From NCBI RefSeq assembly GCF_009650435.1, contig NZ_VVIP01000004.1, positions 1 through 32,551 on the forward strand: a stretch of 32,551 bases of DNA, in the 5' to 3' direction. Under the pieces are notes generated by a model. It had not been told where the DNA came from, made no database searches, and saw only the letters and a list, made by a program, of their open reading frames with translations. Position numbers and translations under genes: made by a program. Position 1 is the stretch's first letter. Each line of letters begins with the position of its first letter. Source of the DNA: Foetidibacter luteolus (lineage in GTDB: Bacteria; Bacteroidota; Bacteroidia; Chitinophagales; Chitinophagaceae). Positions 6,144 to 15,208 of this stretch are shown in pieces.

Positions 6144-8840
6144 CTACCCCTCCACACGCAAGCTCTTTACCGGGCTGGCCATGGCCGCACGGATGGAATG
6201 GAAGCTAACGGTAACTAACGCGATAATAATGGAAGCTGCGCCTGCCAGTGCGAAAATCCACCAGCTTATACTGGTGCGGTAAGAAAAATTTTGCAGCCAG
6301 TTGTGCATTACCCACCAGGCTACAGGCGATGCGATGATAACTGAAATAAGTACCGGCCGCAAAAAATCTTTTGACAGCAGCGTGGTAATAGCAGCCACAG
6401 AAGCGCCCAGCACTTTGCGTACCCCAATTTCCCTTACCCGGTTTTCGGCCATGTAGGCAGCCAGCGCAAAAATGCCCAGGCAGGAAATGAATATGGTAAG
6501 CCCGGCAAAAAGCCCAGCAAATGTGCCGAAGTGAAGTATGCCGCTGAATTTTTCGGCGTAAGCTTCATCAACAAAATACCGTTGAAAGGGGTATTGTGGG
6601 TTATACTTTTTAAATATGGCGCTTATCTTTTCCAGGCTTGCATGCACGGATTGGCCTGGGTTTAGCTTTACCGTTATTGTTCCAAACCAGTTGTAAGCCT
6701 TGCCGGGCCCCTGTATTACTGCGGGGTAAACAGGCTCATATGGCCTGCCGGGGTTAAAATCTTTTACTACGCCTACTACCTGCCATGTGCCTTCGTGGCT
6801 TTTTAACTGCTTGCCCACGGGGTTTGTAAAACCCATAACTTTTGCGGCAGACTCGTTAAGCATTATGGCCATTGTATCCGTGGGGTATTTTTCTATATCA
6901 ATATTGCGGCCTTGCAACAGCTTAATACCCATGGTTTTTGTAAAATCTTTGTCTGTAGAAAACCGGGTAAACATGGGCTTATAGCTTTCGTTTTTTCCTT
7001 CCCACTCATAGCTGCTCTCCCAACTCCAGATATCTGTAATGGGAGAGCTGGTGCGTGTTACCAGGCTGGCAGCGCCGCTTGCCAGCAGCTCTCGTTGTAT
7101 TAATGGAAAATTCTTTTGTACATCGCCCTTATTGTAAACAAACAGCCTGTTTTCTTTTTCAAAACCCAGGTCCCGTTTGCGGCCATAATCAATTTGGCGG
7201 TAAATAACAATGGTGCAAATGATGAAAATAATGGCAAAACTAAACTGCACCACCACCAGTACTTTGCGGGGGTTAAAAATAGAACCTACATGCTTAAAAT
7301 TGCCCTTTAGCACATTAATAGGCTGGTAAGCTGCCAGGTAAAACGACGGATAGCTGCCCGCAAAAATGCCGGTAAGCAATATAAACGCCGCCAGCAGCAA
7401 CCAGAAATACAGGTTGGTGTAAGGCATATACAGTTGCGCACCTGTAAGTTTGTTAAACAAGGGCAGGCATTGGTGCGCAATGGCTACGGCGGCAACCCCG
7501 GCTATAAGGGAAAGTATTACAGACTCCAGCATAAATTGCTGCACCAGCGATGTTTTACCGGCGCCAGCCACTTTGCGTATGCCCACTTCTTTAGCCCGCT
7601 TCATGCTGCGGGCTGTACTAAGGTTCATGTAATTAATACAGGCCACCAGCAATAGCAGGCCTGCAATCATGCCAAAGAGTATCACGTCGTCAATATTGCC
7701 GCCCACAATTTTGCCATTTTCAAATCTTGACCATAAGTTCCATTTGGCCATCGGGTGCACAAAAATTTCATTGTTCAGCTCTGGCGCATGGGCACGGGTA
7801 ATATTGCGCAACGCGTTATTGGCCGCCTGTTCCGTTACACCGTTTTTAACAAGTATAAAAGTGCGTATGGAGTTGGTGGTCCAGCTAAGGTTTTCCCAGC
7901 CAACCTCTTTGGTGTAGCTCCAGGGTACCAGGTAGTCAAAATGAAACTGTGTATTATGCGGCAAATCTTTTAAAATGCCTGACACAATAAAAGTGGTACT
8001 GTCAACCGCTACCTGTTTGCCCATTGCTTCCTCACTGCCAAATAATTTTTTAGCCATTTGCTCGGTAACCACTATGGAGCGCCTGCCTGCTAATGCGGTA
8101 CTGGTATTACCTTTCAGCAAGGGAAAACTGAAAATGTTGAAAAAACCGGGGTCAGTCAGGTAGCCTTCGCATTGCAGGTGCTTATCCCCGGCAGATAGTA
8201 CAAATGCGCCAACCCAGTTTATCCTTGCAACATCCTGCACCTGTGGATAGTTTTTTTGTAAAACAGGCGCCATAGCCATGGGTGTAGCACCCCAGGTTTC
8301 TGTATTGCCATTTATTTTAGCCCTGTTGTACACCTGGTAAACACGGCTTTTGTTTTGGTGAAACTGGTCAACAGAAAGTTCCCCGGCAATCCATAAAAGC
8401 AGCAGTATGGCGCTGGCCATGCCAATAGCCAGCCCAAAAATATTGATGAAGGAAAAACCTTTGTTGCGCAGCAAGTTGCGTATGCCGCTTTTAACATAGC
8501 TGTTCATCCGGCCGTAACCAAACCAGGGCCATGCATGTAAGCGGCCATCTTTTTTACGGCGGCGCTTGGCAATAGGTTCGTATAATTCGGCGGGGCGGTT
8601 GGTGGGTATTGGGGGCTGTTGTTGCCTTGCTTTTTGCAGCAAACGTTTGGCTGCGGCTTCTTCGTCATTGGGCATGGCGGTTTCGGGGGCTGATTTCCAT
8701 GCAGCCGCCATCAGCTCCATAGAAGCAGAAAAGGCCGGATTATGTTGCAGCAAGTCCTGCAGTTCGGCCAATTCCTGTTCCGAAGCTTCGCCAGACAGCT
8801 TTCTTGCCATCAATGCCCAAAAACGGTTTTCATCTTTCAT
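6144..8840 (-). CDS. MacB/FtsX-type ABC transporter permease
   Basis: This encodes 898 aa from the ATG at 8840; a TTG three codons upstream is less likely. The first ~110 residues are a soluble extension (FWALMARKLSGEASEQELAELQDLL) resembling the N-terminus of FecR/anti-sigma-like proteins, ending in a basic KRRRKKDGR stretch. Next comes the usual permease pattern: SYVKSGIRNLLRNKGFSFINIFGLAIGMA with a first membrane segment at ~132-155, a large periplasmic MacB-type domain, a central FtsX domain with the RAKEVGIRKVAGA signature, a second periplasmic domain, and a final FtsX domain with VREIGVRKVLGAS. No ATPase gene is adjacent. Members of this family usually act in mechanotransmission, lipoprotein or small-molecule export; the substrate here is unknown. 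Confidence 0.88.
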   Translation of the reverse strand: MKDENRFWALMARKLSGEASEQELAELQDLLQHNPAFSASMELMAAAWKSAPETAMPNDEEAAAKRLLQKARQQQPPIPTNRPAELYEPIAKRRRKKDGRLHAWPWFGYGRMNSYVKSGIRNLLRNKGFSFINIFGLAIGMASAILLLLWIAGELSVDQFHQNKSRVYQVYNRAKINGNTETWGATPMAMAPVLQKNYPQVQDVARINWVGAFVLSAGDKHLQCEGYLTDPGFFNIFSFPLLKGNTSTALAGRRSIVVTEQMAKKLFGSEEAMGKQVAVDSTTFIVSGILKDLPHNTQFHFDYLVPWSYTKEVGWENLSWTTNSIRTFILVKNGVTEQAANNALRNITRAHAPELNNEIFVHPMAKWNLWSRFENGKIVGGNIDDVILFGMIAGLLLLVACINYMNLSTARSMKRAKEVGIRKVAGAGKTSLVQQFMLESVILSLIAGVAAVAIAHQCLPLFNKLTGAQLYMPYTNLYFWLLLAAFILLTGIFAGSYPSFYLAAYQPINVLKGNFKHVGSIFNPRKVLVVVQFSFAIIFIICTIVIYRQIDYGRKRDLGFEKENRLFVYNKGDVQKNFPLIQRELLASGAASLVTRTSSPITDIWSWESSYEWEGKNESYKPMFTRFSTDKDFTKTMGIKLLQGRNIDIEKYPTDTMAIMLNESAAKVMGFTNPVGKQLKSHEGTWQVVGVVKDFNPGRPYEPVYPAVIQGPGKAYNWFGTITVKLNPGQSVHASLEKISAIFKKYNPQYPFQRYFVDEAYAEKFSGILHFGTFAGLFAGLTIFISCLGIFALAAYMAENRVREIGVRKVLGASVAAITTLLSKDFLRPVLISVIIASPVAWWVMHNWLQNFSYRTSISWWIFALAGAASIIIALVTVSFHSIRAAMASPVKSLRVEG

Positions 8841-8861
8841 GTATCGCAATAGTCAGCAAAA

Positions 8862-8869
8862 CAAATATA
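8862..8869 (-). promoter_or_regulatory. Possible -7 box for the permease gene
   Basis: On the minus strand this reads TATATTTG, an exact match to TAnnTTTG, 21 bp upstream of the ATG at 8840. A TTG -33 element at standard spacing is not found. Confidence 0.4.
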
Positions 8870-9000
8870 AAAATATGCCATTGCTGTTAGCGCCTGACAG
8901 GCAATTATTTGTAATAAATTTTACTGGTGCGGGTGTACGGTTTCGATACAGCTTGTGTACGGTTTGGGGGGAAGTGGTTGAGGATAAAGCAAATATAGCA

Positions 9001-9140
9001 GGGGGTGTCCCCAAGCTATCGCAAGGGGCCGGGCTTTCCGCTATTACTCCGCCACAAGGCCGGGCGGCGAAGGCTTCAGCGGGGTAACCGCTGCAATCCC
9101 TCACCCTAAGGTGCAGCACGCTGATTGTTTTGCTGGCAGG
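9001..9140 (-). repeat. 140-bp interspersed element, copy B (inverted)
   Basis: On the minus strand this carries the same ordered blocks: CCTGCCAGCAAAA, GGGTGAGGGATTG, AGCGGTTACCCC, TGTGGCGGAGTAATAGCGG, AAAGCCCG and CCCCTTGCGATAGCTTGGGG. The left arm of the main stem has diverged (GCCTTCGCC instead of GCCATCGCA), so the long hairpin is weakened. It sits between the start of the permease gene and the dioxygenase-like gene, which are divergent. The remaining bases to 9290 show nothing recognisable. Confidence 0.72.
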
Positions 9141-9290
9141 GTGTTGTTTTAAATACTTTTTTGCTTTTGTAAATTATCTGCTCGCAATCATCCTGCCGGT
9201 TAACAATCAGGTTTTAATTATATATTTAACCTGGTTGTCACTCTAATGCAGTTGTGCTGCCGGTTATTTTCTTTACTAAAACTACACCGC

Positions 9291-9962
9291 ATGGAAAGGG
9301 ATGAATTTTTAAAAAATCTTGCAATTACGGCTACTTCTATCCCGTTGCTGTTAAGCGCTTGTAAAGCAACCAGTTCTGGTAACCAGCAGCCCGCTGTTAC
9401 AGATTGCGGCGCTAATGTAACGCCGCCCGTTCCTGAAGGGCCTTTTTACATAGATGAGCAACTTAACCGCAGCAATATTGCCGAAGACAGAACTGGCATT
9501 CCCTTAACGCTGCTTTTTACAGTAGAAGATGTGCATTGCAAGCCTATCCCAAACGCGATAGTTGATATATGGCATTGCGATAAAGAGGGCAAGTACAGCG
9601 ATGAAGCGGCGGAAAATACAGTGGGCCAGAAATGGTTAAGGGGTTACCAGGCTACAGATGCAAACGGAAGGTGCAGTTTTCAAACAATTTTTCCCGGTTG
9701 GTATAACCGCAGGCTTACGCATATACATGGCAAGGTAAAAGTTGGGAACGTAACAAAACAAACCACCAACTTTTTTATACCTAAAACGGTGGAAGAGGCT
9801 GCGTATGCCACACCGCTGTACGGCAAAGGAAAAAATCCTGTTACGCTGGATGAAGACATTGAGTTAAGAGGTGATAAAAAAAGTTATGAAGCGCTTACTA
9901 TGTCCGTTACCGGCAATGTTGCCAGCGGTTTTATTGCCAGCTTTACCGTTGTATTTGTTTAG
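9291..9962 (+). CDS. Intradiol ring-cleavage dioxygenase-like lipoprotein
   Basis: This encodes 223 aa from the ATG at 9291; the open frame begins at 9246, but those 15 residues precede the signal sequence. The N-terminus (LAITATSIPLLLSAC) is a lipobox signal with lipidated Cys24. The catalytic fold matches the protocatechuate/catechol dioxygenase family: PPVPEGPFY, then VDIWHCDKEGKYSD, then FQTIFPGWYNRRLTHIHGKV. The four expected Fe(III) ligands are present as Tyr102, Tyr138, His144 and His146. Known family members open aromatic rings between two hydroxyls. An exported, membrane-anchored form outside any aromatic operon is typical of the poorly studied branch, and the substrate is unknown. 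No other aromatic degradation gene is nearby. Confidence 0.85.
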   Translation: MERDEFLKNLAITATSIPLLLSACKATSSGNQQPAVTDCGANVTPPVPEGPFYIDEQLNRSNIAEDRTGIPLTLLFTVEDVHCKPIPNAIVDIWHCDKEGKYSDEAAENTVGQKWLRGYQATDANGRCSFQTIFPGWYNRRLTHIHGKVKVGNVTKQTTNFFIPKTVEEAAYATPLYGKGKNPVTLDEDIELRGDKKSYEALTMSVTGNVASGFIASFTVVFV

Positions 9963-10014
9963 TATCCCGGGTAATCAGCCGGCTACTGCGCAATAACCAT
10001 AAAACACAATTATC

Positions 10015-10404
10015 ATGAATGACGATGTCATTGCCTATCACGCAGCGCTTGCTGAGAATGACAAGGCTATCTGCGAACTTTTGTACAAGGAAATCTCCCG
10101 CCATTTGCCTGAGGCTGAAAACAAAGTCTGGCACCGCCACCCTGTTTGGTTTTTAGAGGGCAATCCCATAGTTGGGTATAGTAAATTGAAGGATAGTGTA
10201 AGATTGTTGTTTTGGAGCGGGCAATCTTTTGATGAGCCGGCATTACTGCCCGAAGGAAGCTTTAAAGCTGCTGAAGCCAGGTACACAGAAGCAAAGCAGG
10301 TAAACAAAAGCGACTTAAAGCGCTGGCTGGGCAAGGCCCGTGATATTCAGTGGGACTACAAGAATATTGTAAAACGCAAAGGGGTGCTGGAAAGGTTAAA
10401 ATAA
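10015..10404 (+). CDS. DUF1801 (YdhG-like) domain protein
   Basis: This is a 129-aa soluble protein. YHAALAENDKAICELLYKEISRHLPEAENKVWHRHPVWFLEGNPIVGYSK fits the DUF1801 pattern, in which a helical start is followed by a W-H-x-P-V-W-F strand and a GY core. LLFWSGQSFDEPALLPEGSFKAAEARY continues it. The family has a frataxin-like fold in some members, but its biochemical role is unknown. The gene starts at an ATG 52 bp after the dioxygenase-like gene, and only 6 bp separate its stop from the DinB-like gene, so those two are probably co-transcribed. Confidence 0.75.
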   Translation: MNDDVIAYHAALAENDKAICELLYKEISRHLPEAENKVWHRHPVWFLEGNPIVGYSKLKDSVRLLFWSGQSFDEPALLPEGSFKAAEARYTEAKQVNKSDLKRWLGKARDIQWDYKNIVKRKGVLERLK

Positions 10405-10410
10405 TAAGCC

Positions 10411-10950
10411 ATGCAGGAAGCTTTCAGGCAATGTTTATGGAAAAACTTCGGGGCGGCTATTGACATGTTGAAAAGCGCTGTTGAACTATGCCCGGATGAG
10501 CTTTGGCAAAACGAAAAAAAGTTCTTTTACCTGGCCTGCCATACTGCCATTTTTCTTGATTATTATCTTACCATCCCGGTTCGTGAATTCAGCCCGCTTT
10601 TACCATTTACACTGGTGGATGCCGATAAATTACCGCCCGAAGCCGTGGATGATGTAATACCCAACCGTTTGTATAGCAGGCAGGAAATTATGGACTACCT
10701 GTCTGTTGCACGGGCGAAATGTAAAAACCTGCTAACGCTGCCTGCTGCAGATAAACTCAACAGCCGTTGGATTGAAGATGACGAGATTAACCTGCATGGC
10801 TTATGCCCGGCTATTGTAGAGAACTATACCATACTGGAAATTTTGTTCTACAACTTAAGACACGTGCAGCACCATGTAGCCCAGTTAAATGTTATACTAA
10901 GGCAAAAAGCAGGTACTGCGGCCGACTGGGTTTCGCTTGCGGATGATTGA
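10411..10950 (+). CDS. DinB-family protein
   Basis: This is a 179-aa predicted four-helix protein. It carries the family's spaced histidines: one in ACHTAIFLDYYL and two in the C-terminal YNLRHVQHHVAQLNVILRQ, which together usually bind a divalent metal. DinB/YfiT-like proteins include thiol-dependent transferases, some of which use bacillithiol. It is therefore suggestive that bshC, a bacillithiol synthesis gene, is the next gene downstream, although 320 bp separates them. The thiol link is inference. It forms a tight pair with the preceding DUF1801 gene. Confidence 0.8.
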   Translation: MQEAFRQCLWKNFGAAIDMLKSAVELCPDELWQNEKKFFYLACHTAIFLDYYLTIPVREFSPLLPFTLVDADKLPPEAVDDVIPNRLYSRQEIMDYLSVARAKCKNLLTLPAADKLNSRWIEDDEINLHGLCPAIVENYTILEILFYNLRHVQHHVAQLNVILRQKAGTAADWVSLADD

Positions 10951-11271
10951 ATTGTTTGATAGTGCAGGATACTGTTGCCAGGCGCCATGCCTGACATGAA
11001 ACATGTAGCAACAGGACATAGAACAACAATGCCTCGTAGTGCTGCATGTTTGCAGGTAAGGAAAATTCTATGCAAAAGGAGCGCCGTAGGTGCGACAAGT
11101 TTTCACGAATTGTGGAAAGATACGGTTTACCCTGCACAGGCTGCAGTTTACAATTCCACGGATGTTTTACAACAGACAACTATGTTTTCGATTTGTGAAA
11201 GATTGTTAAATGGTAGCAAAGCTGTATAAATAATCGTGTTAATTTGCCATGAAAATCCTGCAAAGCTTGTA
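10951..11271. other. Intergenic region before bshC
   Basis: I find no credible gene here. An open frame at 10975-11229 has no family resemblance. Around 11070-11100 the phrase AAAAGGAGCGCCGTAGGTGCG looks like the GCCGTAGGTGCGACA-type dispersed repeats I recall from other Bacteroidota, but it is single-copy in this window. TATGTTTT at about 11180 is one base off a -7 box. Confidence 0.4.
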
Positions 11272-12933
11272 ATGCACCACAACAACAATTTAAAAACCAG
11301 TGCTAATCATATAACAGCTTCCGCCCCAACAGCGGAAGTTGTGTGTAGCCATATAGCATATAACCAAACGGGTTTTTTTTCAAAAACCGTTACAGACTAC
11401 CTTTCTGGCCAGCCCGGCCTGCAACAGTTTTATACCCATGCACCCAATCTGCAGGGCATAAAAGATGCCATTGCACAAAGGCAGCATATCGCGTACAACC
11501 GCAATGTGCTGATGCAGCAATTAACCAGCCAGTACCATGGCCTGCCCCTTGCTGAAAAACTGGAGGCAAACCTGCAACTGCTGTTGCAAAACAATACCTA
11601 TACAGTAACCACTGCGCACCAACCCAACATATTTACGGGCCCGTTGTATTTTGTATATAAAATTCTGCATGCCATACAATTGGCGGACAGTTTGCATCAG
11701 CAACTGCCGGATTACAATTTTGTGCCTGTGTATTACATGGGTAGCGAAGATGCCGACCTGGATGAACTGGGCACTATAACCATCAATGGTAAAAAATATA
11801 CCTGGCAAACTAAGCAAACCGGCGCTGTTGGCAGAATGAAAATTGACAAGCCTTTTTTGAGCCTTATTACCGAAATGGAAGGCCAGTTGGGGGTGTTGCC
11901 TTACGGTAAGGAAATAGCGGCAAAATTCAGGCAGGCATATAAGGAGAAACAAACCATTCAGCAGGCTTCGCTGGAGTTGATTAATGACCTGTTTGGTCAT
12001 TACGGCCTAGTAATACTGGTGCCGGATAATGCTAAGCTGAAAGAATTATTCATACCTGTTATTGAAAAAGAACTTACAGAGCAGTTTTCTTACAAAGCAG
12101 TTACACAAACCCTGCAGCAACTGGAGCAACATGGGTACAAAGTACAGGCGGGTGGCCGGGAGCTGAACCTTTTTTATTTAACGGAAGACAAAAGGGAACG
12201 CATAGAACGGCAAGGCAATGACTATGCCGTTAATAACCTTGGCCTTACGTTTACCCAACAGGAGATATTGGCAGAACTGCGGCAACACCCGGAAAGGTTT
12301 AGCCCCAATGTTATTTTACGTGGCGCCCTGCAGGAAACATTGCTGCCTAACATCGCTTTTATCGGCGGGGGAGGGGAGCTTGCCTACTGGCTGGAACTGA
12401 AGGGGGTATTCCAGGCTGCGGAAGTGCCTTATCCCGTGTTGATATTACGCAATTCATTTTTGCTGGTACCCGCAGAGCTGAAAAAGAAAACGGAAAGCAT
12501 AGGCATTACCCTTGCGGATTTATTTGAGCATGACCATGAGCTGATGAATAAGATTGTTACACAGCGCAGCAATAAACCTGTTGGTCTTAACGGCCAGCTA
12601 TCTAAGGTGGGGGAATTGTATGATGGTATTATGGATGTAGCCGTAAACATAGATGCATCCCTGCACGACCATGTGATGGCGCTGCGCAAAAAAGCCCTGC
12701 AACGGCTGGAAGAACTGGAAAAGAAAATGCTGCGTGCTGAAAAAAGAAAATTTGGTACAGAGAAAGAGCGGATAGAGAAAATAAAGGCAGTGCTTTTTCC
12801 CAATAATAACCTGCAGGAAAGGGTTGAAAACCTGGCCGGTTTCTATGCAGTATATGGCGAAGGTTTAATTGACCTGTTGCTGGAAAACTCTCTTACCCTT
12901 GAGCAACAATTTTCAATACTTGTACTAAGCTAA
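11272..12933 (+). CDS. bshC: Bacillithiol biosynthesis cysteine-adding enzyme BshC
   Basis: This encodes 553 aa if started at the ATG at 11272; the frame reaches back to a GTG at 11236. BshC performs the last step of bacillithiol synthesis, adding cysteine to glucosaminyl malate. Supporting segments are SHIAYNQTGFFSKTVTDYLSGQPGLQQFY near the N-terminus, then TTAHQPNIFTGPLYFVYKILHAIQLAD (nucleotide-binding-like core), VYYMGSEDADLDELG, and FSPNVILRGALQETLLPNIAFIGGGGELAYWLELKGVF. A C-terminal coiled coil (RLEELEKKMLRAEKRKFGTEKERIEKIK) is as in the family. The length fits the usual ~530-550 aa. The other bsh genes are not in this window. Confidence 0.93.
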   Translation: MHHNNNLKTSANHITASAPTAEVVCSHIAYNQTGFFSKTVTDYLSGQPGLQQFYTHAPNLQGIKDAIAQRQHIAYNRNVLMQQLTSQYHGLPLAEKLEANLQLLLQNNTYTVTTAHQPNIFTGPLYFVYKILHAIQLADSLHQQLPDYNFVPVYYMGSEDADLDELGTITINGKKYTWQTKQTGAVGRMKIDKPFLSLITEMEGQLGVLPYGKEIAAKFRQAYKEKQTIQQASLELINDLFGHYGLVILVPDNAKLKELFIPVIEKELTEQFSYKAVTQTLQQLEQHGYKVQAGGRELNLFYLTEDKRERIERQGNDYAVNNLGLTFTQQEILAELRQHPERFSPNVILRGALQETLLPNIAFIGGGGELAYWLELKGVFQAAEVPYPVLILRNSFLLVPAELKKKTESIGITLADLFEHDHELMNKIVTQRSNKPVGLNGQLSKVGELYDGIMDVAVNIDASLHDHVMALRKKALQRLEELEKKMLRAEKRKFGTEKERIEKIKAVLFPNNNLQERVENLAGFYAVYGEGLIDLLLENSLTLEQQFSILVLS

Positions 12934-12947
12934 GCCTGCCGGGTTAT

Positions 12948-13020
12948 ACCAATTACAGCCCCGGCACTATGCATATTACGATGCTGCAACAGCCGCAACA
13001 GCAAGCCGGGAAGAATTGGT
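12948..13020. other. Long imperfect hairpin after bshC
   Basis: ACCAATT at 12948-12954 pairs with AATTGGT at 13014-13020, and CCCGGC near 12959-12964 pairs with GCCGGG at 13005-13010, enclosing about 40 bases that include further GCTGC/GCAGC pairing. No T-run follows, so it is not a standard terminator. The rest of 12934-13211 shows no gene. Confidence 0.4.
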
Positions 13021-13211
13021 AAAGCTTAATGGCTGCCGGATGGAAATGGAAACCCCGCTGAGGGGCTGTGCGTTGGGTGCTGTGGCGGAGTTGCAATGAA
13101 CAGCCGGTACTGCAGCACCAACAAAGAACAGAAAACTGAAAGCCCCAAATTCCTCTTATCTCTGCTGTTCAATTTCAATCTTTCACTTAACTTACAGCAA
13201 ATTATACCCGG

Positions 13212-14966
13212 TTGAAAAAATTACTGCTTGCTGCTATACTGGGTTGCTGTATATCGGCCTGCTATCCCCAATATTATCTTCGTGGTGAGGTGCACGACGA
13301 ACTGGGCAGGTCATTATCCAATGTACACATATATCTTTCTTCCAGGGGCACTTATCCTTTCAAGACGGGTTCTTACGGCACATTCGGCATTCCGCTAACG
13401 GTTAAAAGCGACAGCATTTTTTTGCAGCTACAGGGTTACGAACCGGTAAGGAAACGGGTGGAAGCCAACAAATACCAGTCTTTTGTAATGAAGGCCACGC
13501 AGGCTGGTGCCAGCATTACCCGGCATAAGCTTTCTTCATTTACAAAAAACCTGCTTGATGGCAACAACAACCGTGACTATAGCTTTAATGAAAGCTATAC
13601 CCGCCTTGTTGAAAACGATTTTATTGAAGCGGACCGCTTTGCTGAAACCGGCTTCGCCCTTACTACAGACAGGGCTTCGTTCAGCAACATACGCCGCTTT
13701 ATTAACATGAATGAAAAAGTGCCCTGCGATGCTGTGCGCATTGAGGAAATGCTTAATTATTTTCATTTTGATGATACCGACCTGCCTGTTACCGAAGGAA
13801 GGTTTGCGTGCCGGGCCAAACTTTTTCCTGCCCCCTGGAACAGCCGGAACAAGCTGCTTTTTGTGCAGATGAAGGCGCCTAAGATTAATCTTGATACAGT
13901 GCCGCCCACCAACCTGGTTTTTTTAATTGACGTATCCGGCTCTATGGATATGCCCAACCGCCTGCCGCTGATACAGGCTGGTTTAAAACTGCTGGTTGAA
14001 AACCTGCGCAGCCAGGACACCGTTGCCATAGTAGTATATGGCGGCAGTGTGGGTATTATGCTGCAGCCCACATCTGGCGCGGATAAAAAACAGATTACCG
14101 ATGTTATTGACCGCCTTAGCCCAGGTGGAGATACACCGGGAGAAGCCGCTATTAAAACCGCTTATGCTTTGGCGGGCCGCTCGTTTAACCGCAATGGCAA
14201 TAACCGGGTAATTATTGCTACCGATGGCGACTTTAACGTAGGGCAAACAACAGAAGAAGAACTGGAAAAACTAATTACACGGCAACAGCAAACGGGTATT
14301 TACCTTACCTGCCTGGGCGTGGGTATGGGCAACTACAAAGACAGCAAGCTGGAGGCGCTGGCAAAAAAAGGCAACGGTAATTTTGCTTACATAGATAATT
14401 ACCAGGAGGCTGAGAAAGTGTTGATACAGGAGTTTGCCAAAACTATTTACACTGTTGCCGATGATGCTTTTTTGAACGTGAAATTTAACCCTTTGCTTGT
14501 AAGAGAGTACAGGCTTATTGGCTACAATAACCGCAGCGACGCGTTAAAGGATGATAACATGCCCGAAGGTGGCAGTGTTGGTTCCGGGCATACAGTAATG
14601 GGCGTGTTTGAAATAGTTCCATCGCAGGATGCAGCGGGCGACTCTGCGGTGCTAAATAGCAAGCCTGTAGCAACCATGCAACTGCGCTTCAGGAAGCATC
14701 TGAACGATAGGCTTATCATACAGGAATTCTCCGTTTTTAACAACCAGCCCGGCAGCCAGGCTGGTTATACAGAAAAGCTGGCTACTTCATTAATTATGTT
14801 TGGCAACCTTTTACGCGAATCCGGTTTTGCCAAAGCCTATACCTGGGATGATGCGCTTAAGTTTACCAACCAGTATATCAACCGGCAAAATGCGGCCGAA
14901 GCAGAGCTGGCTGGCATGATGGATAAGGCGAAGAAGATTTACAGCAAAAAGCGAAAGCGGGGGTAA
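13212..14966 (+). CDS. VWA-domain lipoprotein, YfbK-like
   Basis: This is a 584-aa protein starting at a TTG codon; no in-frame ATG lies upstream, and MKKLLLAAILGCCISAC from that TTG is an intact lipoprotein signal (Cys17). Residues ~22-95 form a carboxypeptidase-regulatory-like beta-sandwich. Residues ~140-205 match the YfbK N-terminal region (TDRASFSNIRRFINMNEKVPCDAVRIEEMLNYF). A von Willebrand A domain follows, with a complete MIDAS start, D240-V-S-G-S-M. A DUF3520-like C-terminus follows. The family is common in Bacteroidota, membrane-attached and of unknown function, presumably binding proteins through the metal site. Confidence 0.88.
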   Translation: MKKLLLAAILGCCISACYPQYYLRGEVHDELGRSLSNVHIYLSSRGTYPFKTGSYGTFGIPLTVKSDSIFLQLQGYEPVRKRVEANKYQSFVMKATQAGASITRHKLSSFTKNLLDGNNNRDYSFNESYTRLVENDFIEADRFAETGFALTTDRASFSNIRRFINMNEKVPCDAVRIEEMLNYFHFDDTDLPVTEGRFACRAKLFPAPWNSRNKLLFVQMKAPKINLDTVPPTNLVFLIDVSGSMDMPNRLPLIQAGLKLLVENLRSQDTVAIVVYGGSVGIMLQPTSGADKKQITDVIDRLSPGGDTPGEAAIKTAYALAGRSFNRNGNNRVIIATDGDFNVGQTTEEELEKLITRQQQTGIYLTCLGVGMGNYKDSKLEALAKKGNGNFAYIDNYQEAEKVLIQEFAKTIYTVADDAFLNVKFNPLLVREYRLIGYNNRSDALKDDNMPEGGSVGSGHTVMGVFEIVPSQDAAGDSAVLNSKPVATMQLRFRKHLNDRLIIQEFSVFNNQPGSQAGYTEKLATSLIMFGNLLRESGFAKAYTWDDALKFTNQYINRQNAAEAELAGMMDKAKKIYSKKRKRG

Positions 14967-15208
14967 GATCTAAGTACGATATACACAGTACAAAGTATGT
15001 TTTGCTGAGTGGTTTATCTTTATTATTTGGTAAATAAAGTTGGTTTTTATAACCCCCTTCCGGGTGTTTAATTTTATGAGCCCGGCAGCAGGAACAATTA
15101 TTGAGCGTCCCTTGCGTCGCACTCTTGTACTCCACCGCTTCACGCAACAGCCACATCATACATCCCACATATTACATGTACTTCGTAACCCGTACTTGTT
15201 CTTGTTAC
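14967..15208. repeat. Short dispersed repeat phrases between vWA gene and dnaJ
   Basis: This convergent gap holds AAGTACGAT and GTACAAAGTA phrases near 14972-14998, a TTGCGTCGCACTCTTGTAC phrase at 15112-15130 that recurs exactly at 25709-25727, and a minus-strand CATCATACATCCCACATATTACATGTACTTCG tract at about 15153-15184, the reverse of the GATGTGGGATGTAAG-type tract. There is no gene. Confidence 0.55.
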
